Source: Oscillospiraceae bacterium (GTDB lineage: Bacteria > Bacillota > Clostridia > Oscillospirales > CAG-382). Taken from it: a stretch of 64,000 nucleotides of DNA. Location of the stretch: assembly GCA_015064485.1 (NCBI GenBank), contig SVSD01000003.1:19927-83926 (forward strand), in the 5' to 3' direction. Under the pieces are notes generated by a model. It saw only the letters and a program-made list of their open reading frames with translations, ran no database searches and was not told the DNA's origin. Of this stretch, positions 34,492 to 43,158 are shown in pieces; the first letter of the stretch is position 1; each line of letters starts with the position of its first letter. The position numbers and the translations under genes are program-made.

Positions 34492-37400
34492 TTATTTTTC
34501 CGTATTTTCGCAAAAACGGGTAAGGACAGCGGCAACCTGTGCACGGGTCGACACATCCTTGGGAGAAAGGTTAGATTCGCTTGTGCCGTTTATAAGTTCC
34601 ATCTTATATGTCCACCTCATTGCTTCAAGGGCAAAACCGCTTATATCGTCCGCATCCGAAAATTTCGATATATCAGCGATTTCCGTAACATCCATACCGT
34701 TTGCTTTTGCAAAGCGGCAGAGGATCACCGCCATCTGCTCGCGAGTCACATATTCTTCGGGTGCAAACTCTGTTTCGCTTTTGCCGTTTACGATTCCCTT
34801 TGATGCCGCCCATGCTACCGCATCGCGATACCATGCGTTTTCGGGAACATCTGCAAAGGCGCAGGTCTTTTCCGAAATTTCCGGATTTGCCATTCTGTAA
34901 ATGACAGTTACAAGCATTGCCCTTGTCATTTTGATATCGGGTTCAAAGCCGTTTTCTGTGCCCTGCATCAGATCGTTTTCGTAGACATACTTGACATAAT
35001 CGTAATGCCAATCGTCTTTTTTTACATCGTTGAAGGTGGTTTCTGTAAATAAGTTTTTCGGAGTTTCTTCGGGTTCTTCTTTTGCATCATCCTTTTCTTG
35101 TGTTTTTTCTTCATCTTTTTCATCCGGAATTTGCTGAATGAATGAAGAATCCGAATCGGATTTAAAGGTGTCTCCGATATCCTCGCCAAGCTGACAGGTG
35201 TATTGCCATTTGACAATATCCCCGTTTTTGACTTCAAAATCAGATGCACCGTAGCGTATAAACTCTTTGTTGAGTGTGATCATCCAGCCCGAACCCGAGC
35301 CTGCATCAAATTCGCCGAACGATTCATAATCGATGCCCTTATGGGTAAAGGTGCCGATTGCTGCAAGATAAAAGCCATCTTTTGTAGTGCCCGTATGCTG
35401 ATAGGTAAATCCGTAAGCATCAAGCAGACGAAGTGTTACATCAGCAACCGTGTCGCCTTCTTTGAAAGGCACCTTTTTTGATGAAATTATTGTACCTAAA
35501 GCCTTCGGATAGGTAACATTTGATTCTCCCTTAACTCGTTTTCCGTTGTCAACAAAGCTTACATATACATATCCTTCGATTTCATCATCCGAAATATCGT
35601 ATTGAGGAGATGAGGAAGAGGGATTTGATTTTTCCTTGACAGTTAAAGTGATGGTATATGCGTCACTTTCCGTTTCGCTGTCTTTTGCTGCAAAAGTGAG
35701 TGTGTATGTGCCGATTTCATTTGGGGTAAAGGTAAAATATCCGTCATCAATCGGGGTTTCTTCGGATTCATTTACCTTTACAATATAGGAAAGAGTGTCA
35801 TTGTCGCGGTCGGTGAATATTTTTGACATACTGACAGCGTATGTTCCGCCAAGATTAAGAGTTGCTGATTTCGGTGCGTTTTCACGAATATATGGCGCTG
35901 TGTTTCCGCTCGGAAGCATACCGATACTTATTTTGATATCGGGAAGCAAGCTTCTTGTGGTGTAAGTTGTCTTGTTATCCCTTGTTATGCCTCCGCCGTC
36001 GGGGATGTTTCTGTGGCTGTCGCCGTCATCCGAATATCCTGTAACGCCAATTACGCCAAGTCCGATGTATCCGTCGGTAAGCGTGAATTCGTTTTTTTCG
36101 CTGTCTTCGGGAATGACAAACTTTATGGTTGTTCCCTCTTTTGAAAAGTTGTATTGCTTGCCGTCGCTTCTTATTTTTTTGTCGCCAAGGGTGTAACTAA
36201 GATGAACCCCTCCGTCACCGTCTGTATTGCTTTTGTAGCCGGGGTTATATGTTCCCGCAATTTTCGGAATTGGCGTGTGCACCCCGATAAGCGTAAGGCT
36301 TACCTCATCGCCTGCCGAAATCGGTTTTCCGGGATTTGTAATGTTTTTTACGGAAAGCTCGACCTTGTCACCGCGCACGACCTGATATGCCACACCCTTG
36401 TCTGTGGCAACACGGATGATGTTGTTGCCCGACATAATGGGAGCGGTATATACTCCGTCGAAACAATCAAGAACGGTGTAAGTCTTGCCCTTGTCGTTTG
36501 ATACCGAAACTTTGGTGATAATCTCATCTTTTGCCGTGGGGGAAAGCTTTATTTCTCCGCCATCTCCGAAAAAGTAAAGGGTGTCAAATTCGCTGTCCCA
36601 AGGCTTTTTGTTTGCTTCTGAATAGACCATACTGCCGTAACTTACTTTGCTTTCAATGCCAAAATCAACTTCGGGAGCATTGTCGCCGACTGTGACCAAA
36701 AAAAGGCCGCTTCTCGCAGGATCTGTTGCACCGTATAAGCCATCAAACGAGCTTCCACTGATACTTATTGCATCGTATGTAACCTCAACAATTGCCCTAC
36801 CTTCTCCGATGGCAGAAAGCTTTTGCCAGTTACCGCTTCCGTTTGTTGTCGGCTGGTTTTCAACGGGTTCAAGATTTATCACATCTTCCCCTGAAAGAAT
36901 ATCGAAATGAAAGTCGGGTTCAATTATGTGGTTGTTGTAGGTAAGGTCAATTATCTGCCAGGTTCTGTATGCCTTCAGCGTTTTTTCATCACCGATATTC
37001 ATTGACAGGTGATTGTGCTTGTTGATATTGAGAAGGATGCTGTCATCACCTACGATTGCGGCATCTGAGGTTGAGGTGAAATAATCTTGTCTTTCGGCGG
37101 GAATGGCATCGCTTTCTGTGTGAAGCACAATTGCGGTATTGCCGGTTTTCATATATCCTGCATTTGTCAGCTTTCCTTCCATAGAAACACGATAGCTTAA
37201 ATCGCCCTCAGCCGCAAAGTAGTGGGTGGATGTGCCGTTGCCGTTGTCAACAGTTGCAAGAGGAGTGTAGACTGTATGTACAAAGTAGTTGTTTTTATAT
37301 GAGAAAAGCTTCGCAACAGCACCTGTTGTCGTTGTTACAGTTTTTGGATTCTTGTACGGAACTTTTACTGTAACTTTTAATGAATCTTCGGTTATTACAA

Positions 37401-38460
37401 GAGTTTCGGTTTTGGTACTGTATACAGATGTATTTTCGGGAGATGCCGTAAAAGCATATTCCGTGTCGGGCATAAGCAAAAATTTTCCGTCATTGCCGAC
37501 TGCCGTTTTTTCGCCGTATGAAACGGAAAATTCTCCTGCAATCACATTGCCGCCAAAATCAATGATTTCGGTTTGCACCTTACAAAGCTTTGCGGTGCTT
37601 TCGCTTGATACGGAAAAAGACAAACCGCCGTAGGTGTTGTCACGAACAGAAATCAAAGATATATTTTCAGGAACAGATACTATGTGTGCTGTGTGTCCGT
37701 CTGCCGATTCGCCTTTGAGCGATAAAAGCTCATCTCCCGTAATGTCAACACCGCTTTCGTCAAATCCGGTTGTGATGTAAAATAAAGGGTTTATATCATC
37801 GGGAACAAAAACGGTTGTATCATAAGTTGTTATGGAGTTTGATACGGTAAGTGTGACCTTGTATGAGTCGGCAGAGGTCGACATAAAATCGCTTGCAAAA
37901 AATTCAAGCTCATAAGTTCCGCCAAGGGGTGGAGTAAAGCTGAAATTTACATCGGCAGGTACGGCATCCTCGCCGTTTATTTCCACACTGTATGTAAGCT
38001 CGTCACCATCCGCATCCATAAAAATAGGGGAAAGGTCAATGGTGTAGGGAGTGTTTGCCGCTATTGTTTCTTCACAAGATGAAGCACCTGCAAGTGTCGG
38101 AGCGGTGTTTTCCACAACAATACTAAGCTTCCATGTTTCGTAACTATTGCTTGTAGTTGTCGGGGTTTTTTCGTAATAATAGAATGTGAGATTTGCAACA
38201 CCATTTGTGAGTGTTAAGTCTTTTTTTGTAAACTTGTTGTTTACAGCCTTTCCTGAACTTGTTCCGCTTGTGCCTGTCTTGGTGCTGATAAATGGTACAT
38301 CGCCCGTTTGGGTCAGATCAAAATTCGCCTTTATACTGCCGTTTGCGGGATAGCTTTTTGGCAATACAACGGAAATTTGTTTTTCGCCCACATCAACTTT
38401 AATTTCTTCAATCGGGACGGAATCAGCATCGGTAAATATCACACTGTTGAGGCTATCCAC
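34492..38460 (-). CDS. Giant S-layer-anchored DUF4430 protein, main C-terminal part (frameshifted)
   Basis: 1322 codons open, forming most of a surface protein of about 1560 residues whose N-terminus lies in other frames upstream (38439-39181). Visible domains: two cadherin/Ig-like modules of the same type (NTAPTLAGASS... near 110-205 and NTAPYIRENAP... near 850-945), a long beta-rich centre, a DUF4430 domain (about 970-1095, with GSGSGWMITLNKEFIRYGASDFEVKNGD...WQYTCQLGEDIG), an acidic linker and three S-layer homology repeats (about 1140-1322). The first codon here, a GTG, has no ribosome site, so this is not a natural start. It is the first gene of the B12-riboswitch operon. It should be wall-anchored and display DUF4430 outward. 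Confidence 0.82.
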   Translation of the reverse strand: MDSLNSVIFTDADSVPIEEIKVDVGEKQISVVLPKSYPANGSIKANFDLTQTGDVPFISTKTGTSGTSSGKAVNNKFTKKDLTLTNGVANLTFYYYEKTPTTTSNSYETWKLSIVVENTAPTLAGASSCEETIAANTPYTIDLSPIFMDADGDELTYSVEINGEDAVPADVNFSFTPPLGGTYELEFFASDFMSTSADSYKVTLTVSNSITTYDTTVFVPDDINPLFYITTGFDESGVDITGDELLSLKGESADGHTAHIVSVPENISLISVRDNTYGGLSFSVSSESTAKLCKVQTEIIDFGGNVIAGEFSVSYGEKTAVGNDGKFLLMPDTEYAFTASPENTSVYSTKTETLVITEDSLKVTVKVPYKNPKTVTTTTGAVAKLFSYKNNYFVHTVYTPLATVDNGNGTSTHYFAAEGDLSYRVSMEGKLTNAGYMKTGNTAIVLHTESDAIPAERQDYFTSTSDAAIVGDDSILLNINKHNHLSMNIGDEKTLKAYRTWQIIDLTYNNHIIEPDFHFDILSGEDVINLEPVENQPTTNGSGNWQKLSAIGEGRAIVEVTYDAISISGSSFDGLYGATDPARSGLFLVTVGDNAPEVDFGIESKVSYGSMVYSEANKKPWDSEFDTLYFFGDGGEIKLSPTAKDEIITKVSVSNDKGKTYTVLDCFDGVYTAPIMSGNNIIRVATDKGVAYQVVRGDKVELSVKNITNPGKPISAGDEVSLTLIGVHTPIPKIAGTYNPGYKSNTDGDGGVHLSYTLGDKKIRSDGKQYNFSKEGTTIKFVIPEDSEKNEFTLTDGYIGLGVIGVTGYSDDGDSHRNIPDGGGITRDNKTTYTTRSLLPDIKISIGMLPSGNTAPYIRENAPKSATLNLGGTYAVSMSKIFTDRDNDTLSYIVKVNESEETPIDDGYFTFTPNEIGTYTLTFAAKDSETESDAYTITLTVKEKSNPSSSSPQYDISDDEIEGYVYVSFVDNGKRVKGESNVTYPKALGTIISSKKVPFKEGDTVADVTLRLLDAYGFTYQHTGTTKDGFYLAAIGTFTHKGIDYESFGEFDAGSGSGWMITLNKEFIRYGASDFEVKNGDIVKWQYTCQLGEDIGDTFKSDSDSSFIQQIPDEKDEEKTQEKDDAKEEPEETPKNLFTETTFNDVKKDDWHYDYVKYVYENDLMQGTENGFEPDIKMTRAMLVTVIYRMANPEISEKTCAFADVPENAWYRDAVAWAASKGIVNGKSETEFAPEEYVTREQMAVILCRFAKANGMDVTEIADISKFSDADDISGFALEAMRWTYKMELINGTSESNLSPKDVSTRAQVAAVLTRFCENTEK

Positions 38461-38945
38461 GCACCGCTTTTGATTTCGGTAACCTCAATTGTCACCGTAA
38501 CAAGGTCGGGACAGTCGCCGTTGTCGTTGGAAGCACCAAAAACAAGGGTGTGTGTGCCGCCCTCAAAGCTTTTGAAGGTGAATGTTTTGCCGTCAACAGG
38601 CGTTTTCTCTTCTCCGTCGACAAGATAATAGTTTTTCGCATCGTCAAAGTATCCCTTTAAATTCAAATCAAGCGCAACACCGCTGTAAGTAGCCTTGCTG
38701 TCGTGTTCCACAAGCCTTGTCGGCGGAGTGACGGAAGGCTTGTCAATAGAAAAAATCAAAGTAAAGGTGGTAGTGCCGCTATACCTGTCAATGGATGAAT
38801 ATTGTCCTTTTAAGGTCATACTGACAGAAGCTTCTCCATAGGCAAGAACTGTTTGTGCGGTGTGTCCGCTTATATTCATATTGCGGTCTGAGGCAGTGCC
38901 GAATTCTATACTTATTTCGGCATCATTCGGGGTGTTGCTATCCAA
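38439..38945 (-). pseudogene. Middle fragment of the giant DUF4430 protein gene
   Basis: This frame encodes 168 residues of Ig-like beta-rich sequence (for example ATYSGVALDLNLKGYFDDAKNY and GGTHTLVFGASNDNGDCPDLVTVTIEVTE). It continues the sense of the N-terminal fragment and runs into that of the main part. Adding one base in the T6 tract complementary to 38944-38949 joins it to the N-terminal fragment as NVFLDSNTPND. Adding one base near 38452-38456 joins it to the main part as KSGAVDSLNSVIF. Neither end has a start signal or a natural stop context, so it is part of one broken or misassembled gene. Confidence 0.75.
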
Positions 38946-39181
38946 AAAACATTTATCGTTTGATTTTCTTCGGAGGCACGCACAACTTCCGCACCGGAAA
39001 TTGTGATGTTTGTAACTTTTACAGAACCGAGTGTCTTGTGAGTATAAACTGAGGTGTCGGTGATGTCAATTATATTGTCGGCAGTTTCACATTCGTTTTC
39101 TGCCGTTACCGCTATGGGCAAAGAAAAAGTAAGCAAGACAAGCGTTAAAAGAACGCAAAAGATCCGCTTCATTAAAATCAT
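38912..39181 (-). pseudogene. N-terminal fragment of the giant DUF4430 protein gene (signal peptide)
   Basis: An 89-codon frame that starts the first protein of the B12 operon. It has a clear signal peptide, MKRIFCVLLTLVLLTFSLPIAVTA, followed by a mature stretch ending at the first frameshift. The second Met (about 39172) has AAAGGAT about 7 bases upstream and is the preferred start. It lies about 80 bases after the riboswitch terminator. The frame is lost in a run of six T on the coding strand (38944-38949). Confidence 0.78.
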
Positions 39182-39249
39182 CCTTTCGGGGAAATTTAAA
39201 TATTGTTTTTGTTTCTATGCCAGTACCGGGACATAGGCGCTCACCTCCC

Positions 39250-39299
39250 AAAAACGAAAAAACAAAAGCCGCGGCAATTCTTTTTTGAATTACCGCGGC
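39250..39299 (-). terminator. Terminator of the cobalamin riboswitch expression platform
   Basis: On the minus strand a 13-bp stem (GCCGCGGTAATTC / GAATTGCCGCGGC with one G-U type step) has an A6 loop. A T-rich tail TTTTGTTTTTTCGTTTTT follows. It lies between the B12 aptamer and the start codon, so B12 binding probably favours termination. Confidence 0.85.
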
Positions 39300-39404
39300 A
39301 GTTTTCCCGCGTCATCACACTTTGTAAGGCGAAAATGGGTACAAAAAGCAAAGCCCCCTAAAATTCCGAGTTTTGACCGAGCGGAATTTATGACGCCAAA
39401 CAAA

Positions 39405-39635
39405 AAGCTTTTCCTATGAATGATCATGTACGGAAAAGCATCAGAGCAGGTCTTTTGACTCGTACATCAAGCGGTTCGGATCGCCTTCTCAGTTTCCCAA
39501 TGACCGACTTTCGTCTAAAATCTTTACCTTTGTACATACAGCGACTGGTATCGTTGCGGGTTCTCACCGCATTCCCTTTTCACCGACCATACCTTGACAT
39601 TTTGCCTTTTGCGGTATGACCGACACTCTGTGTGA
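39405..39635 (-). ncRNA. Cobalamin (B12) riboswitch
   Basis: On the minus strand the conserved core is readable in order: AAAAGGGAATGCGGTGAGAA (B12-box flanking element), CCCGCAACGATACCAGTCGCTGTA (the CCCGCCACTGT-type segment), GTCATTGGGAAACTGAGAAG then GCG (matching GCCACTGGG...CTGGGAAGGC), and GAGTCAAAAGACCTGC (equivalent of AGTCAGGAGACCTGCC). It is followed by a terminator and then the three-gene surface operon 39181-32875. It should switch the operon off when B12 is plentiful. Outer boundaries are approximate. Confidence 0.93.
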
Positions 39636-39651
39636 ATATTTAATTTCTTCC

Positions 39652-39680
39652 ATTTTATCATAAATTTTGCGATTTTTCAA
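39652..39680 (-). promoter_or_regulatory. Sigma-A-like promoter of the B12 riboswitch operon
   Basis: On the minus strand TTGAAA (39680-39675), a 17-bp spacer and TAAAAT (39657-39652). The predicted transcript start is about 10 bases before the aptamer. Confidence 0.7.
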
Positions 39681-40199
39681 TCAAAAAACAGACACTTTTA
39701 TCAAAAAACGAAACATTTTTAGACAAGAGAAAGAATCGCCCGCATTTGCAAGCTTATCAACTCTTATTAACTCACAAATAGCAACACGCCTTATAGCAAG
39801 CAAGCTTTTCTATAAGGCGTGTGTTTATTATATATTCATTTTGTTAAATAGAGTGGCGGAGAAGAATTGCAAGCCTCGTCTTTTTAATTATTCGGGCTTT
39901 TACCGACGCCCGACGCCAGAAAAGACACGACCAAACACGAAGAAATGCGAAGTGAATAAAACAAGAAAAAATTCCTTGAATCGATTGATTCAAGGGACTA
40001 TGTTTTGGTTGCGGGGGTTTGAAAGTCCCAGCAAAAAATATTGTCGCATACTTCGGGGCAGGGGAAGCCCCTTGTCCGCTCGTGTTTTTCACCTGCTACG
40101 GCTCGCTTTCTCCGCCGTCGGCGGCGCTCGCCTTCGCAGCCCACGACCTCCGAACCCGTCGGTCGGAGAAACAAAATCCATCTCACAAAAGAAAAACGA
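39681..40199. other. Non-coding stretch with decayed tRNA-like DNA and a GC-rich patch
   Basis: No credible gene: a plus-strand frame of 260 codons runs through both tRNA genes and is spurious. A hairpin CCTTGAATC-GATT-GATTCAAGG lies at 39974-39995. It is followed by TTTTGGTTGCGGGGGT (40003-40018), which repeats the 3' end region of the tRNA-fMet gene (40231-40246). CACGACCTCCG near 40140-40152 repeats the anticodon-side part. Between them is a GC-rich segment, unlike the surroundings, with short inverted repeats. Confidence 0.5.
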
Positions 40200-40228
40200 A
40201 AAAAGACACCCGATTGGGTGTCTTTTTT
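40200..40228. terminator. Bidirectional terminator next to the tRNA pair
   Basis: The stem AAAAAAGACACCC / GGGTGTCTTTTTT with a GATT loop has A-runs and T-runs on both sides. It ends the minus-strand tRNA transcript. The core is identical to the one at 31893-31920. Confidence 0.85.
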
Positions 40229-40234
40229 CGTTTT

Positions 40235-40312
<78 letters not shown>

Positions 40313-40319
40313 ATATGAT

Positions 40320-40408
40320 TGGTGCCGGAAACCGGGATCGAACCGGTACGGGATTTGAGTCCCACGGGATTTTAAGTCCCGGGCGTCTGCCAATTCCGCC
40401 ACTCCGGC
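40320..40408 (-). tRNA. tRNA-Leu (UAA)
   Basis: On the minus strand: acceptor GCCGGAG / TTCCGGC, discriminator A and encoded CCA, anticodon loop CTTAAAA (anticodon TAA) and a long variable arm as expected for Leu. It is 89 bases, lies 7 bases upstream of tRNA-fMet and is cotranscribed with it. Confidence 0.95.
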
Positions 40409-40433
40409 ATACCGTTTTTCTGGCTGCTCGATT

Positions 40434-40462
40434 ATTATATCACTTTTAATATCCGTTGTCAA
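40434..40462 (-). promoter_or_regulatory. Sigma-A promoter of the tRNA-Leu/tRNA-fMet transcript
   Basis: On the minus strand TTGACA (40462-40457), 17-bp spacer and TATAAT (40439-40434), about 25 bases before the tRNA-Leu 5' end. Confidence 0.88.
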
Positions 40463-40622
40463 GTCTTTTTTTAGAAAAAATGAAATTTATTTTCGACATA
40501 TTTTCGGTATGTGAATTTTAGATGAGAGATAAACTGATTTCACTACATAATATATAAATATTAAAAGAGCAGGGGACTGAATTTTGAAAATAGAAAAATA
40601 AGTAAAAAATGCACTAAAATAC
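40463..40622. other. AT-rich spacer between divergent tRNA and rpmG promoters
   Basis: About 160 bases between the two divergent promoters. I see no gene, hairpin or operator in it. Confidence 0.5.
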
Positions 40623-40651
40623 TTGACAAACACAAAAATGTATGCTATAAT
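40623..40651 (+). promoter_or_regulatory. Sigma-A promoter of rpmG-secE-nusG-rplK-rplA
   Basis: TTGACA 40623-40628, 17-bp spacer, TATAAT 40646-40651. A leader of about 110 bases follows, with small hairpins (for example TTGCATAAAAATGCAA near 40705-40720) before the L33 start. Confidence 0.88.
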
Positions 40652-40770
40652 CAGTTTACCTCTTCTGCGGGTGCTTTTTTTGTTATGCCCGTTTTTAAGG
40701 ACATTGCATAAAAATGCAACTGTAAATGAGGGAGGTAAAACACTTATAATTTACCGGGAGGTGCTTAAAA

Positions 40771-40920
40771 ATGAGAGTAAAAATCACACTCGTTTGCAGC
40801 GAATGCAAACAAAGAAACTATGACAGTACAAAGAATAAGAAGAACGATCCCGATCGTCTTGAACTCAACAAGTACTGCCGTTTCTGCCGCAAGCATACCC
40901 TTCACAAAGAAACTAAGTAA
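40771..40920 (+). CDS. rpmG: 50S ribosomal protein L33
   Basis: A 49-residue ribosomal protein starting [17 protein letters not shown] with two Cys pairs (CSEC and CRFC), the zinc-binding C+ form of L33. It ends KHTLHKETK, typical for the family. ATG 40771 has GGGAGGTG 8 bases upstream. It is the first gene of the rpmG-secE-nusG-rplKA operon, a standard order in Firmicutes. Because it keeps the zinc ligands, this is probably the zinc-replete isoform. Confidence 0.95.
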   Translation: MRVKITLVCSECKQRNYDSTKNKKNDPDRLELNKYCRFCRKHTLHKETK

Positions 40921-40958
40921 GCAGAGTCTTACCATTTGATTCAAAGGGAGGTATAATC

Positions 40959-41177
40959 ATGGCAGATGAAAAAACAAAGGTTTCCTTCTTCGGAAAGATC
41001 AAGAAGTTCTTCAGAGATTACAAGAGTGAATTCAAGAAGATTTCTTGGCCTACAACGAAGGACACAACAAAAAAGACCATTATGGTTATTGTTGCTATCG
41101 TTATTATCGGTGCATGCATATTCGCGGTTGATACAGTTTTCAACTACGGTTTCATCGAGCTCGGAAAGCTCTTTTAA
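40959..41177 (+). CDS. secE: Preprotein translocase subunit SecE
   Basis: A 72-residue single-spanning membrane protein that clamps SecY. The amphipathic segment FFRDYKSEFKKISWPTTKDTTKKT with the conserved WP precedes one membrane helix (about 43-66). Its place between rpmG and nusG is universal in Firmicutes. The ribosome site GGGAGGT is 8 bases upstream. Confidence 0.95.
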   Translation: MADEKTKVSFFGKIKKFFRDYKSEFKKISWPTTKDTTKKTIMVIVAIVIIGACIFAVDTVFNYGFIELGKLF

Positions 41178-41223
41178 TCCGTTAAGCAGTCAAACAACCG
41201 TAAATCTTTAAGGAGAACAGAAT

Positions 41224-41823
41224 ATGTCAAACGAAGCAAGAGCGGAATGGTTTGTGCTTCACACCTATTCAGGTTATGAGAATAAGGTGGCAGCCAACAT
41301 CGAAAAGATAGTTGAAAACAGAGGTCTTCAGAACCTTATTTTCGAAACTCGTATTCCTACTGAGGAAGTAATCAACGACGGCGAGATGTACGACGATTAT
41401 GTTGAAGGTCAGCGCATTGTTGAATACGACGATGACGGAAACGAAAAACCGAAAAAAGCTCCAAAGACCGAAGTACACAAATTGTTCCCGAGCTATGTTC
41501 TTATCAAAATGATCATGAACGACGAAAGCTGGCACATTGTCCGTAATATTACGGGTGTTACAGGTTTTGTCGGCCCCGGATCAAGACCCGTTCCTCTTAC
41601 CGAAGAAGAAGTAGAGGCGCTCGGTGTTGATCTCCATGTAGCTGATATCAAATTTGAGATCGGCGAAAGCGTTTATGTTGTTGCAGGTCCTTTTGCAGGT
41701 TCTATCGTAACCATAAAGGGAATCGACAACGAAAAGAGAAGAATCAAGGTATCGCTTGTCTTTGGCGGAAAAGAATCCGAAGTTGAAATGGATGCCAAGG
41801 ATGTCGAATCTATCGACGACTGA
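41224..41823 (+). CDS. nusG: Transcription termination/antitermination factor NusG
   Basis: A 199-residue elongation factor that binds RNA polymerase. The N-terminal NGN domain has EWFVLHTYSGYENKVAANIEK and LFPSYVLIKM...WHIVRNITGVTGFVG. An insertion of about 20 acidic/basic residues (DDYVEGQRIVEYDDDGNEK region) is typical of some clostridial NusG. The KOW domain reads ESVYVVAGPFAGSIVTIKGID. It lies in the standard operon between secE and rplK. Confidence 0.95.
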   Translation: MSNEARAEWFVLHTYSGYENKVAANIEKIVENRGLQNLIFETRIPTEEVINDGEMYDDYVEGQRIVEYDDDGNEKPKKAPKTEVHKLFPSYVLIKMIMNDESWHIVRNITGVTGFVGPGSRPVPLTEEEVEALGVDLHVADIKFEIGESVYVVAGPFAGSIVTIKGIDNEKRRIKVSLVFGGKESEVEMDAKDVESIDD

Positions 41824-41949
41824 TCTTCTCGAAAGTTTATCAGTTAGAAAAACACAATCGTTTTTCCGGCATTGTAAAAAGTACAATGCTGTGGGAGGGG
41901 ACAAAATAGTTCCCGAAAAATTAACTTACCACATTCGGAGGTGTTAGAA
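41824..41949 (+). promoter_or_regulatory. Leader region before rplK
   Basis: 126 bases between nusG and rplK. It contains a hairpin of the type GCATTGTAAAAAGTACAATGC (left arm 41870-41875) and then a G-rich GTGGGAGGGG element. Ribosomal protein L1 is known to bind the leader of the L11 operon in many bacteria, so this may be the autoregulatory site; I cannot confirm the L1-binding structure by eye. Confidence 0.4.
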
Positions 41950-42375
41950 ATGGCAAAGAAAATCGTTGCCCTCGTTAAATTGCAGATACCCGGAGGAAAG
42001 GCTCTTCCCGCTCCTCCCGTAGGTCCCGCGCTCGGTCAGCACGGCGTAAACATTGCAGGTTTCTGTAAGGAATTCAATGAAAAGACAAAGAACGACATGG
42101 GTCTTATTATCCCTGTTGTTATCACAATCTATGCTGACAGATCCTTCACATTCATTACAAAGACTCCCCCTGCAGCAGTTCTTATCAAAAAGGCTTGCGG
42201 AATCGAAACAGCTTCCGGTCAGCCTAACAAGAACAAGGTTGCTACTATCACTAAGGAGCAGATCCAGAAAATCGCAGAACAGAAGATGCCCGACCTCAAC
42301 GCAGCTTCCCTTGAAGCAGCTATGAGCATGATTGCAGGTACAGCACGCAGCATGGGCGTAACTGTTGCTGAATAA
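41950..42375 (+). CDS. rplK: 50S ribosomal protein L11
   Basis: A 141-residue protein of the ribosomal GTPase-associated centre. Hallmarks: [26 protein letters not shown] near the N-terminus and [14 protein letters not shown] in the RNA-binding half. ATG 41950 follows GGAGGTG by 7 bases; an upstream GTG (41941) overlaps that ribosome site and is rejected. It is followed by rplA 16 bases later. Confidence 0.97.
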   Translation: MAKKIVALVKLQIPGGKALPAPPVGPALGQHGVNIAGFCKEFNEKTKNDMGLIIPVVITIYADRSFTFITKTPPAAVLIKKACGIETASGQPNKNKVATITKEQIQKIAEQKMPDLNAASLEAAMSMIAGTARSMGVTVAE

Positions 42376-42391
42376 CAGGAGGAGCTAAAAA

Positions 42392-43084
42392 ATGAAAAAG
42401 GGAAAGAAATATATTGAAAGTCAGAAGCTTATCGACAGAACAAAGCTTTATGACGCAGACGAAGCTCTTGCACTTGTTTGCAAAACAGCTTCCGCAAAGT
42501 TCGACGAAACAGTTGAACTTCATGTTAAGCTCGGTGTTGACTCCCGTCACGCTGACCAGCAGGTAAGAGGCGCTATCGTCCTTCCTCACGGTACCGGTAA
42601 AACTACTCGCACTCTCGTATTCGCTAAAGGCGATGCAGCAAAGGCTGCTGAAGAAGCAGGCTCTGATTTCGTAGGTGCAGAAGAACTCGTAGCTAAGATT
42701 CAGAACGAAAACTGGTTTGATTATGATGTTATTATCGCAACTCCCGATATGATGGGTGTTATCGGCCGTCTCGGTAAGGTTCTCGGTCCTAAGGGCCTTA
42801 TGCCTAACCCCAAGGCCGGTACAGTTACAATGGATGTTGCAAAGGCTGTTAAGGAAGCAAAAGCAGGTAAGATCGAATACCGTCTTGACAAGCAGAACAT
42901 CATCCACTGCGCTATCGGTAAGGCTTCTTTCGGCCCCGAAAAGCTTGCTGACAACTTTAATGCTCTTATGGGTGCTATCATCAAGGCTAAGCCCGCAGCA
43001 GCAAAAGGTCAGTACATCAAAACCTGTGCTCTTGCGTCCACAATGGGCCCCGGCGTAAAGGTTAACGGCGCAAAGCTCGGCTAA
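42392..43084 (+). CDS. rplA: 50S ribosomal protein L1
   Basis: A 230-residue L1-stalk protein. Recognised by [43 protein letters not shown], the hallmark [24 protein letters not shown] segment [17 protein letters not shown] and [18 protein letters not shown] terminator follows at 43129, and the rplJ and rplL genes that usually come next are missing from this place. Confidence 0.97.
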   Translation: MKKGKKYIESQKLIDRTKLYDADEALALVCKTASAKFDETVELHVKLGVDSRHADQQVRGAIVLPHGTGKTTRTLVFAKGDAAKAAEEAGSDFVGAEELVAKIQNENWFDYDVIIATPDMMGVIGRLGKVLGPKGLMPNPKAGTVTMDVAKAVKEAKAGKIEYRLDKQNIIHCAIGKASFGPEKLADNFNALMGAIIKAKPAAAKGQYIKTCALASTMGPGVKVNGAKLG

Positions 43085-43128
43085 TTGCTGAACTAAAGTT
43101 TTTGAATTTTTATAAATAAGTGTTTTCG

Positions 43129-43158
43129 CCTCCCGAGAGAAATCTCGGGAGGTTTTTT
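43129..43158 (+). terminator. Terminator after rplA
   Basis: A perfect stem, CCTCCCGAGA / TCTCGGGAGG, with a short A-rich loop and six T. It closes the ribosomal operon without rplJL. Confidence 0.9.
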
